From Ruegeria lacuscaerulensis (lineage in GTDB: Bacteria > Pseudomonadota > Alphaproteobacteria > Rhodobacterales > Rhodobacteraceae): 64,000 bases of DNA. Of the stretch, positions 57,732 to 64,000 are shown in pieces; position 1 is the first letter of the stretch; each line of letters opens with the position of its first letter. The position numbers and the translations under genes are program-made. The stretch covers positions 1 to 64,000 of the forward strand of contig NZ_WQDY01000004.1 in assembly GCF_013033355.1 (NCBI RefSeq). The letters run 5' to 3'. The notes beneath the pieces are model-generated. The model saw nothing but the letters and a program-made list of their open reading frames with translations. It ran no database searches and was not told where the DNA came from.

Positions 57732-58235
57732 CTACGCCCCCTCGACGCCATCAAGATAGACCATCGGGTCGAAGTCATCGGGCAGATCGTCCAACCACTC
57801 TTCCGCCTTTGCCAGCTCTTCAGCCTCATAGGTCTCGGGCTTCCAAATCTGGAAGGTATCGCCGGCGGCTATAAAGAAAGCCTCGCCTTCCAGATCGATC
57901 TTGTTGCGCAGCTTGGCGGGCAGTACCAGACGACCCGTTTCATCAACGTTGGTCGGATGGGACTGACCGTGGAACATGCGCTGCAGCATCCGGCGCTGCA
58001 TAGACCCGCGCGGCAAAGCATCAATCTTGGCGTCGACCTCGTCGATCGCCTCCATTGTGTAGCATTCAAGGTATTTTCGACGATGATCGCCGTAGACTAT
58101 CACAAGCTCAGGGTTATCACCGGGTTGCCAGTTCGGGTCCGAAGTTTCAAGCACACGGCGAAACGAGGCCGGGATCGACACCCTGCCCTTCGTATCCACC
58201 TTGTGGTGGCTTTCACCTCTGAACCTGCGCGCCAA
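57732..58235 (-). CDS. mraZ: Transcriptional regulator / division protein MraZ
   Basis: A 167-residue protein with two AbrB-like (SpoVT-type) DNA-binding halves, each with the DxxxR motif: '[20 protein letters not shown]' and '[20 protein letters not shown]'. MraZ represses its own operon by binding tandem TGGG repeats, and three such repeats are present 430-450 bp upstream. The only start fitting the family N-terminus ([13 protein letters not shown]) is TTG at 58235, with AAAGGGA 9-11 bases upstream. An intrinsic terminator lies between the promoter and this start. Confidence 0.96.
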   Translation of the reverse strand: MARRFRGESHHKVDTKGRVSIPASFRRVLETSDPNWQPGDNPELVIVYGDHRRKYLECYTMEAIDEVDAKIDALPRGSMQRRMLQRMFHGQSHPTNVDETGRLVLPAKLRNKIDLEGEAFFIAAGDTFQIWKPETYEAEELAKAEEWLDDLPDDFDPMVYLDGVEGA

Positions 58236-58289
58236 GACGACTGTCCCTTTCGCTTGCGCCCCACTTGAACTTCACGTTCCCCCCGGATG

Positions 58290-58635
58290 AAAAACGGCGG
58301 GTTGATCTGCTGCCACTGATCAACCCGCCGCATTGGCCCGCTGAGCGGGAAGTCCAGCTGCGCGCGCCACCTGGGGGGATGTCTGCTCGCCCGCGCGCCG
58401 GATCTCTTGATTGATGAAAGCGAGATGCCTGTATGAAACCTGAATTTTATTGGTTCGGGGTCGTTTGGTGCCCCATGTGCCTCGTCCTCATCGGATGTAT
58501 AAGGGATGCCATGGGAATTTATGGAAATCAAATAAAAAATTCAGGCATGTCATCACGGAAGGCCTACTATAAGGAGGAATTCAATAGACGCAAACAGGAA
58601 AAGCATACCAGAAAAAGTATCCATATCGCGCCTAG
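58290..58635 (-). ncRNA. UpsM-like leader RNA of the dcw operon
   Basis: The stretch between the inferred promoter (near 58640) and the leader terminator (58295-58330) lacks genes and would give an RNA of about 340 bases ending in the terminator stem. In Rhodobacter sphaeroides the abundant sRNA UpsM is made this way, by premature termination in the mraZ 5' region. Presence here is inferred from layout and the terminator; the 5' end and any processing are not known. Confidence 0.6.
58295..58330 (-). terminator. Intrinsic terminator in the mraZ leader
   Basis: CGGCGGGTTGATC (58295-58307) and GATCAACCCGCCG (58318-58330) form a perfect 13-bp stem with a 10-base loop. Read on the minus strand it is followed by TTTTTC. 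It stands 60 bp before the mraZ start, so most leader transcripts should end here and mraZ expression needs read-through. Confidence 0.85.
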
Positions 58636-58639
58636 TTAC

Positions 58640-58657
58640 AATATATAGATAAATATA
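58640..58657 (-). promoter_or_regulatory. AT-rich promoter region of the mraZ operon
   Basis: On the minus strand this stretch contains TATATT at 58657-58652 and again at 58645-58640, good -10 candidates directly downstream of the TGGG boxes. No clear -35 is visible at 16-18 bases because the TGGG repeats occupy that position, which suits a promoter under MraZ control. Confidence 0.4.
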
Positions 58658-58664
58658 AGTTGAA

Positions 58665-58688
58665 CCCACTATGTCCCACGATTTCCCA
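58665..58688 (-). promoter_or_regulatory. MraZ operator: three TGGG boxes at 10-bp steps
   Basis: On the minus strand TGGG occurs at 58688-58685, 58678-58675 and 58668-58665, each exactly 10 bp apart. E. coli MraZ binds direct repeats of TGGGN separated by 5 bases, the same period. The array lies just upstream of AT-rich promoter sequence in the mraZ direction. Confidence 0.75.
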
Positions 58689-58983
58689 ACTTTTTTCCAA
58701 AATGTGCGGATTCTTGGGTGATCGCCATTCAAACACGCCCTAGAAACCGCGAATCAGCGTCTGAAAACGAGCTGATTATCATCGTCTGCAGAAAGACCCA
58801 TGGTTTCCCATTTACCCCTCCCCCAAAAGATTCTTCTCTTTTTCAATGAGCGAGGGCGCTCTCAAAGCGCACAAATTTCAGGAAATGGCGATGAAAGTTG
58901 GGGCAAACTTTATGCGCAAGCAATCAAGGTGACACTTGTGGCGAAAACTGTAAATCGTGAAAACCCTTATTTTTAAGGCACTT

Positions 58984-59012
58984 TTGGCAGATATCTTACA
59001 ACGCTTTGATAT
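58984..59012 (+). promoter_or_regulatory. Candidate promoter of the DUF1127-sRNA operon
   Basis: TTGGCA (58984-58989), a 17-base spacer and TGATAT (59007-59012) resemble a sigma-70 promoter (5/6 and 3/6). Homologous loci in Rhodobacter use heat-shock sigma factors (RpoHI/RpoHII); I could not find a clear match to that pattern here. Confidence 0.3.
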
Positions 59013-59138
59013 CTATGCACTTGCCGCATAGCAGCATTGACGACGTGAGCTATTGTGCAATCGCAGCATTCGCCTATCTTCAGTCTCAAGCAAACGCCGG
59101 AACGATCCGGCAGCAACGAGACATATCGGGTTAAGCAA

Positions 59139-59363
59139 ATGGCAGCAGTAACACATCAGACAGCGCTCAAAGGTGCACCGGCAACCGGCCTGGCTTCTCT
59201 GATTGAAGCCGCAAAAACCCGGTACGCCCGTTATCGCATCTATCGCCAGACGGTCAACGAGCTGTCCGAGCTGTCAAACCGCGAACTGGCTGATCTTGGC
59301 CTACACCGGTCGATGATCCGTCGTCTCGCGATGCAGGCGGCAGAAGAATACTGCGCACGCTAA
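59139..59363 (+). CDS. DUF1127 domain protein, CcaF1-like
   Basis: A 74-residue basic protein ending in the DUF1127 core 'LSELSNRELADLGLHRSMIR' after the arginine/tyrosine-rich stretch 'RYARYRIYRQTVNELSELS'. The ATG at 59139 gives the usual small size; a GTG at 59055 in the same frame would add 28 residues. In Rhodobacter sphaeroides the DUF1127 protein CcaF1 is encoded directly upstream of the CcsR sRNAs and binds RNA, affecting their maturation. The identical arrangement here supports the same role. Confidence 0.85.
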   Translation: MAAVTHQTALKGAPATGLASLIEAAKTRYARYRIYRQTVNELSELSNRELADLGLHRSMIRRLAMQAAEEYCAR

Positions 59364-59384
59364 GCGCACCGACACAACCGAGAT

Positions 59385-59455
59385 CAGGTCCTTCCTCCTC
59401 CCTTTAGGACCTGTATTTCAGCGGCGGCACCTCTCCTCCTCCCTGGTGTCGCCGC
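59385..59455 (+). ncRNA. CcsR/cuckoo-type sRNA unit 1
   Basis: Two hairpins 7 bases apart. The first stem is 59385-59392 with 59406-59413 (8 bp) and the second is 59421-59431 with 59445-59455 (11 bp with one G-U). Both expose a C/U-rich loop containing CCTCCTCCC, complementary to Shine-Dalgarno-like GGAGG. The unit lies 21 bp past the DUF1127 stop. The boundaries are stem boundaries, not mapped RNA ends. Confidence 0.8.
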
Positions 59456-59488
59456 AGATTATACCGGCCCTGAATGCCGGAACGTGAC

Positions 59489-59565
59489 ACACCGGGTTCT
59501 CCTCCTCCCTTTCCCGGTGTTGAAAGCGCGCGGCGACGTCTCTCCTCCTCCCTGACGTCGCCGCG
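59489..59565 (+). ncRNA. CcsR/cuckoo-type sRNA unit 2
   Basis: Two hairpins 8 bases apart: 59489-59496 with 59513-59520 (8 bp), and 59529-59540 with 59554-59565 (12 bp, perfect). Both loops carry CTCCTCCTCCC. A small CCGGC/GCCGG hairpin (59464-59480) lies in the 33-base spacer before it. Confidence 0.8.
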
Positions 59566-59600
59566 TCTTACAAATACCGGGATCAGACCCGGAAACAGAT

Positions 59601-59678
59601 ACATCGGGGCTCTCCTCCTCCCTGCCCTGATGTTGAAAGAGCGCGACGACACCTCTCCTCCTCCCTGGTGTCGTCGCG
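59601..59678 (+). ncRNA. CcsR/cuckoo-type sRNA unit 3
   Basis: Two hairpins 8 bases apart: 59601-59610 with 59624-59633 (10 bp with one G-U), and 59642-59653 with 59667-59678 (12 bp, perfect). Both loops read TCTCCTCCTCCCT. The 35-base spacer before it holds a CCGGG/CCCGG mini-hairpin (about 59577-59592). Confidence 0.8.
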
Positions 59679-59713
59679 ACTTACACATACCGGGATCAAA
59701 CCCGGGTTCGGAT

Positions 59714-59791
59714 ACATCGGGGCTCTCCTCCTCCCTGCCTTGATGTTGCAAAGAACGGCGGTTTCCTCTCCTCCTCCCTGGAAACCGCCGT
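59714..59791 (+). ncRNA. CcsR/cuckoo-type sRNA unit 4
   Basis: Two hairpins 8 bases apart: 59714-59723 with 59737-59746 (10 bp with two G-U pairs), and 59755-59766 with 59780-59791 (12 bp, perfect). The last stem is followed by TTTTCTTTTT, so it is also the intrinsic terminator of the operon. The loops are the same as in the other units, while the stems differ. Its first hairpin closely resembles that of unit 3, suggesting duplication. Confidence 0.8.
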
Positions 59792-59801
59792 TTTTCTTTT
59801 T
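59755..59801 (+). terminator. Terminator of the DUF1127-sRNA operon
   Basis: The last CUCC-loop hairpin (12-bp perfect stem) runs directly into TTTTCTTTTT, the expected intrinsic terminator layout. Confidence 0.85.
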
Positions 59802-59809
59802 CTGAACGC

Positions 59810-59839
59810 AAAAAAGGCGCCGCGGTCAGAACCGGGCGC
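59810..59839 (-). terminator. Intrinsic terminator after uvrD
   Basis: On the minus strand GCGCC-CGGT pairs with ACCG-GGCGC (9 bp with one bulged base, loop TCTG), followed by CTTTTTTG. It lies 44 bp past the uvrD stop and back to back with the sRNA terminator. Confidence 0.7.
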
Positions 59840-59882
59840 TCTCGCAGAATCGAGCATGTGCCGTTAGGCACATTCCATTTGA

Positions 59883-62276
59883 TTAAAACGGTACGTCGTC
59901 CTTAGCCGACAGGAATCGCGATACGACCTTCTTCACCCCGGCCTTGTCGAAATCGACCTCGACCTTGTCGCCTTCGATGCCGATCACCGCGCCATAACCG
60001 AATTTCTGGTGAAATACCCTCTCACCCAGCGTGAAACTCGCCAGTGCCGTCGCATCGATCACCGTATTGCGGCTTTCTTTGGGCTGAGACATCCCATACT
60101 GCCCCTGCCGCGCCTGCATCCGCTTCCAGCCCGGCGAGTTATAGACATTTGCTTCGGCCGCGCGGGTTTCGATGCTGGCCGAAGCCTGTCCGCCACCGTA
60201 CAGGCCCGGGGGCGTCAGCACCTCTACATGGTCCTCGGGTAACTCGTCGATGAATCGCGATGGCATCGCGTTTTGCCACTGCCCGAACACCCGCCGATTG
60301 GCCGCGAAGGAAATCGTACAGACCTCCTCCGCGCGGGTGATACCGACATAGGCCAGCCGCCGCTCCTCCTCCAAACCCTTCAGGCCGGATTCGTCCATCG
60401 AGCGTTGCGAGGGGAACAACCCATCCTCCCACCCCGGCAGGAACACGGCAGGAAACTCCAACCCCTTGGCCGCGTGCAGCGTCATGATCGAGACTTTGGC
60501 CCCGTCGCCGTCCTGCTCATTGTCCATGACCAAACTGACATGTTCCAAGAACCCCTGCAGGTTCTCGAAATTGTCCAGCTGGTTCACCAGTTCCTTAAGA
60601 TTCTCCAGCCGCCCCGGTGCCTCGGGCGTCTTTTCATTCTGCCAATGGGCCGTATAGCCGGATTCATCCAGAATGATCTGCGCCAGTTCGATATGCGACA
60701 CTTCAGGCTCACCAAGCCGCAGCGGCGCACCGTCGTCGATGACCGAGTCATCCTCGACCTCAATCCGCGGCCCGCGCGTCATCGCATTCCAGCGCGCCAG
60801 CCCCTCGATCAGCTCCCGCAAAGCCTTGCCGCCTTTCCCCTTGATCAGCCCATTGTCGACCGCAATCCGTGCCCCATCGACCAGCGACACGCCATTTTCG
60901 CGCGCGGTCACTTGGATCGTCTGCTGCGCCTTGTCGCCCAAACCGCGCTTGGGCGTATTCACAATCCGCTCGAACGCCAGATCGTCTCCGGGACTGACCA
61001 CCAACCGGAAATAGGCCATGGCATCGCGGATCTCCATCCGCTCATAGAATCTGGGCCCGCCGATCACCTTATATGGTAGACCGATGGTCAGAAACCGATC
61101 CTCAAACGCGCGCATCTGGTGCGAGGCACGAACAAGAATCGCGATCTCATCCAGATTCATCGGACGAATCCCGCGCGTGCCGCCCTGCAGCGCGTCGATT
61201 TCTTCGCCGATCCAGCGGGCCTCTTCCTCGCCATCCCAATGGCCGATCAGATTGACCTTGTGGCCCTCTTCGGCATCCGTCCAAAGCTCTTTGCCCAGAC
61301 GGTTTTCATTGCCGCGTATGACGTTCGAGGCAGCGGCCAGAATATGCGGGGTCGAACGGTAATTCTGCTCAAGCCGCACCACAAACGCGCCGGGGAAGTC
61401 CTTTTCGAACCGCAGGATATTGCCCACCTCGGCCCCGCGCCAGCCATAGATCGACTGGTCATCATCGCCCACGCAGCAAATATTCTTATGCGCCCCGGCC
61501 AGCAGCCTCAGCCACAGGTATTGGGCGACGTTGGTATCCTGATACTCATCCACCAAAATGTAGCGGAACCAGCGCTGATATTGCTGCAACACGTCCTCGT
61601 GCTGCTGAAAGATCGTGACCATGTGCAACAGCAGATCGCCGAAATCGACGGCGTTAAGCTCACGCAGGCGGGTCTGGTATTGGGCATAAAGCTGGATACC
61701 CTTGTTGTTATACGCCCCTGCATCCGCGGCAGGCACCTTGTCGGGTGTTAGCGCGCGGTTCTTCCAATCGTCGATGATCCCGGCCAGCATTCGCGGCGGC
61801 CAGCGTTTTTCGTCAATATTGGCCAGCTTGATCAACTGCTTGAGCAGGCGCAGCTGATCATCCGTGTCCAGAATGGTGAAGTTCGATTTCAGACCCACCA
61901 GTTCCGCATGGCGGCGCAGCAGCTTGACGCAGATCGAATGGAACGTGCCCAGCCACGGCATCCCCTCGGCCGGTTGGCCCAACAAGCGACCCACGCGATC
62001 ACGCATCTCGCGCGCGGCTTTGTTGGTGAATGTCACGGCCAGAATCTCATTCGGCCGCGCCTGCCCCTTGGTCAGAAGATGCGCAATCCGTGCCGTCAGC
62101 GCCTTGGTTTTGCCGGTCCCTGCCCCGGCCAACATCAGAACCGGCCCATCCAGACGCTCAACCGCTTCGCGCTGCGCCGGGTTCAGATCATCAAGATAGG
62201 GTGCGGGGCGCGCAACCATGGCGCGCTGGGACAGGGATGCGCCTTCAAAGGCGTCCATTTCATCGAAACTGCTCAT
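59883..62276 (-). CDS. uvrD: ATP-dependent DNA helicase UvrD/PcrA
   Basis: A 797-residue superfamily 1A helicase. It has the Q motif and Walker A ('LNPAQREAVERLDGPVLMLA', then 'GAGTGKTKALTARIAHLL'), motif Ia 'ILAVTFTNKAAREMRDRVG', Walker B 'ILVDEYQDTN', motif III 'DDDQSIYGWRGAEVGNILRF', motif IV 'QNYRS', and motif V/VI 'IMTLHAAKGLEFPAVFLPGW' with 'LAYVGITRAEEVCTISFA'. The C-terminal 60 residues include the Tudor-like tail 'GERVFHQKFGYGAVIGIEG', which in PcrA/UvrD contacts RNA polymerase. It acts in nucleotide excision and mismatch repair. The ATG at 62276 fits the family. Confidence 0.97.
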   Translation of the reverse strand: MSSFDEMDAFEGASLSQRAMVARPAPYLDDLNPAQREAVERLDGPVLMLAGAGTGKTKALTARIAHLLTKGQARPNEILAVTFTNKAAREMRDRVGRLLGQPAEGMPWLGTFHSICVKLLRRHAELVGLKSNFTILDTDDQLRLLKQLIKLANIDEKRWPPRMLAGIIDDWKNRALTPDKVPAADAGAYNNKGIQLYAQYQTRLRELNAVDFGDLLLHMVTIFQQHEDVLQQYQRWFRYILVDEYQDTNVAQYLWLRLLAGAHKNICCVGDDDQSIYGWRGAEVGNILRFEKDFPGAFVVRLEQNYRSTPHILAAASNVIRGNENRLGKELWTDAEEGHKVNLIGHWDGEEEARWIGEEIDALQGGTRGIRPMNLDEIAILVRASHQMRAFEDRFLTIGLPYKVIGGPRFYERMEIRDAMAYFRLVVSPGDDLAFERIVNTPKRGLGDKAQQTIQVTARENGVSLVDGARIAVDNGLIKGKGGKALRELIEGLARWNAMTRGPRIEVEDDSVIDDGAPLRLGEPEVSHIELAQIILDESGYTAHWQNEKTPEAPGRLENLKELVNQLDNFENLQGFLEHVSLVMDNEQDGDGAKVSIMTLHAAKGLEFPAVFLPGWEDGLFPSQRSMDESGLKGLEEERRLAYVGITRAEEVCTISFAANRRVFGQWQNAMPSRFIDELPEDHVEVLTPPGLYGGGQASASIETRAAEANVYNSPGWKRMQARQGQYGMSQPKESRNTVIDATALASFTLGERVFHQKFGYGAVIGIEGDKVEVDFDKAGVKKVVSRFLSAKDDVPF

Positions 62277-62456
62277 CGTGCCAAACTACGCCGAATAAGG
62301 CCCGAGGGAAAGAGTTTGTTCACCCCTTGTTCGCCAAGAATTACCGTTTGAACTATAAGCAATTCTATTCAACAGCTCTGCAGTTTGCCGGCCCGCGTTA
62401 ACCTTTGCTCAAAAAAGCGCACCCGATAGTGAATTCAAAGCTGTGGGAGCGCGATC

Positions 62457-64000
62457 ATGGAACAAAAACTTAAACCAGGCTGGTCATATCGGCTGAAATT
62501 GGCGGCCATTGTGCTGACGCTTTTGTCCCTGACCGCGTTTTCTGGCTGGGGAATATACGCAGTGCCTGCTCCGGTCGTGGACCGTATGCTTGAAGCGGAC
62601 CTGAGAAAAGAAGCCACGCAGCTCGGCAAACAAGTGACATCGCACCTGAAGGATGTTCAAGCCACGTTCCAAACAGGATTCGTCGGCGGCCATGATCAGG
62701 AGTTTCTTGAGCTTTTGCCTGCAACATCCGACATCTATCGTTTCAAACTGTTCAACGCAGATGGTCGCGTCTTCTGGTCTTCACGGTCCTCCGACCTAGG
62801 GTCGGTGAACTCCAAACCGTACTTTGACACCGTAATCAAACAGGGCAATATCTACTATAAACACGAAGAAAAACCTTTGTCCGAGGTCGAGGATTTCGAT
62901 GGCGACGCTATTCACGCCTCGGGCCCGCAAACACGCCACGTTGCCGAAATCTACACTCCGATCATTCGAGACGGTCGTTTTCTGGGCGCGATTGAGTTCT
63001 ATTCGGACATTACAGATGTCAGGAACCTGTTCATAGATCGCGTGCGACTGTCTCTGTTTATTCTTAGCACTGTTGCCCTTCTTGCGTTCAGTGTCGTGAC
63101 ATTGGTCGTGTTCCGCTCTAACCGCCGTCAGGTTCAAAGCCTTCGCGGGCGCGCAGCCAAGGAACGTGAGCTTATGGACGAACAACTGCGTTTGGCCCGA
63201 GAAGTCCGTTTGCTGGGCGAGTTGAATGAATGGCTGCAATCCAGCCGGTCTCTGGACGAGCTGTTCGACATGGTCTCGCGTTTTATGACCCACATCCTGC
63301 CCGAGTCAGAGGGCAGTGTGTATGTATACTCGAACTCACGCGATGTGCTGGATGGGTGTGCCAGTTGGAATGGTGGCACGCATAAGTCTCACATCCACCC
63401 CGAAGGATGCTGGGGCCTGCGTCGGGGGCGAACCTATGAATTCGGTGCGTCCGAGATTGACTTTGTATGTGAACATGCCGAGCCCCATGATGGCCGTCCT
63501 TACTTCTGCTTCCCGATTCTGGCCCACGGCGAAACGGTTGGTCTGCTGCATCTGCGGGCGCTGGAAGGTCGCGACAAGTGCTTTCACAAAAGCCGCAAAC
63601 TGGCGCAGCTATGTGCAGAGCAAATCAGCATGGCAATCGCCAACGTTCGGATGCGCGACCAGTTGCATGACCAGTCAGTGCGGGACCCGCTGACCGGCTT
63701 GTTCAACCGGCGGCACATGACCGAGACGTTGCGCAAGTCCATTAGCCGCAGCCAGCAAACAGGCGCTCCGCTCAGCCTGATTGCTGTGGACGTGGATCAC
63801 TTCAAAAAGTTCAACGACACTCATGGGCACGACGCCGGAGATATGGTTTTGCGCGCTGTTGGATCAGCAATGGAACAAGAGTGTGACCGGGATGAGATCG
63901 CCTGCAGGATCGGTGGGGAAGAGTTCATGCTGATCCTGCCCGACAATACTCAGGAAGATGCCATGACCCGCGCTGAACAGCTGCGCCAGGCGGTTGAAGG
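62457..64000 (+). CDS. Membrane diguanylate cyclase with periplasmic sensor and GAF-like domain, 3' end missing
   Basis: An open frame from the ATG at 62457 to the window edge (515 codons seen, no stop). It has a membrane helix at about 13-34, a periplasmic sensor region of about 160 residues (Cache-like), a second helix at about 197-219, a short coiled linker, a GAF-like domain (about 250-400), and then a GGDEF domain with the active-site loop GGEEF at 486-490 ('CRIGGEEFMLILP') and the metal-binding 'VDVDHFKKFNDTHGHDAGD'. It should make cyclic di-GMP. The region between the start of uvrD and this gene (180 bp) holds the divergent promoters. Confidence 0.92.
   Translation, partial: MEQKLKPGWSYRLKLAAIVLTLLSLTAFSGWGIYAVPAPVVDRMLEADLRKEATQLGKQVTSHLKDVQATFQTGFVGGHDQEFLELLPATSDIYRFKLFNADGRVFWSSRSSDLGSVNSKPYFDTVIKQGNIYYKHEEKPLSEVEDFDGDAIHASGPQTRHVAEIYTPIIRDGRFLGAIEFYSDITDVRNLFIDRVRLSLFILSTVALLAFSVVTLVVFRSNRRQVQSLRGRAAKERELMDEQLRLAREVRLLGELNEWLQSSRSLDELFDMVSRFMTHILPESEGSVYVYSNSRDVLDGCASWNGGTHKSHIHPEGCWGLRRGRTYEFGASEIDFVCEHAEPHDGRPYFCFPILAHGETVGLLHLRALEGRDKCFHKSRKLAQLCAEQISMAIANVRMRDQLHDQSVRDPLTGLFNRRHMTETLRKSISRSQQTGAPLSLIAVDVDHFKKFNDTHGHDAGDMVLRAVGSAMEQECDRDEIACRIGGEEFMLILPDNTQEDAMTRAEQLRQAVE

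Noticed and set aside
58496..58501. TATACA on the minus strand as a promoter for a shorter, about 206-base UpsM-like RNA
   Set aside because: No acceptable -35 at 16-18 bases; the promoter beside the TGGG boxes is better supported.
58433..58648. 71-codon plus-strand frame in the mraZ leader region
   Set aside because: Opposite to the leader RNA and overlapping the promoter; no ribosome-binding site and no protein-like pattern.
59385..59801. Regular repeat array that could be read as a CRISPR
   Set aside because: The repeated unit is only an 11-13 base pyrimidine loop, flanked by different self-complementary stems. Spacing alternates between short and long, there are no unique 30-40 base spacers, and no cas genes are nearby.

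Overview
The window looks like one chromosome segment of a marine Roseobacter-group alphaproteobacterium (Rhodobacteraceae). The basis is protein-level recognition: the order of the division and cell-wall (dcw) cluster with DUF2484 membrane proteins between murC and murB, a Hint-domain secreted protein, cobST beside bolA and a J-domain gene, malate synthase G with a GlcG-like protein, and a DUF1127 gene followed by CUCCUCC-loop small RNAs. I found no rRNA, tRNA, insertion sequence, prophage or CRISPR array.

Left part (1-31 kb), metabolic and accessory genes. The 5' tip of a transhydrogenase gene (pntA) at the edge is followed by a small membrane methyltransferase and kynureninase. A TetR regulator is divergent from a two-subunit molybdenum hydroxylase (IorAB type), with a clear inverted repeat between them. 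A minus-strand group follows (class I glutamine amidotransferase, GlcG/HbpS-like protein, malate synthase G), then pepN with a coupled small membrane protein, an orphan 416-residue protein, gatB, a DUF4177 protein coupled to an AT-richer secreted protein, bolA, a J-domain protein, a Hint protein, and cobS and cobT separated by a small secreted protein with its own operator-like palindrome. After aminopeptidase P and DUF427 comes a less ordered stretch: a GMC-like flavoprotein, about 600 bp with no convincing gene, a sugar dehydrogenase fused to cytochrome c, a DUF3179 protein and a ClC channel.

Right part (32-58 kb), almost entirely minus strand. In transcription order the dcw cluster is mraZ, rsmH, ftsL, ftsI, murE, murF, mraY, terminator, murD, a three-gene insert, ftsW, murG, murC, two DUF2484 genes, murB, ddl, ftsQ, ftsA, a small secreted protein, ftsZ, then lpxC, bamD and recN. 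Most junctions are 1-14 bp overlaps. Upstream of mraZ lies a regulatory leader: three TGGG boxes at exactly 10-bp steps (the MraZ operator pattern), an AT-rich promoter region, and a strong intrinsic terminator 60 bp before the mraZ start, which is the layout of the UpsM leader RNA of Rhodobacter.

Right end (58.9-64 kb). A DUF1127 gene is followed by eight hairpins carrying a C/U-rich loop with the core CCUCCUCCC. They are spaced as four pairs, the last ending in an intrinsic terminator. This matches the CcsR/'cuckoo' RNA locus of Rhodobacter sphaeroides and is the most striking non-coding structure here. A convergent uvrD helicase gene and the first 515 codons of a membrane diguanylate cyclase close the window.
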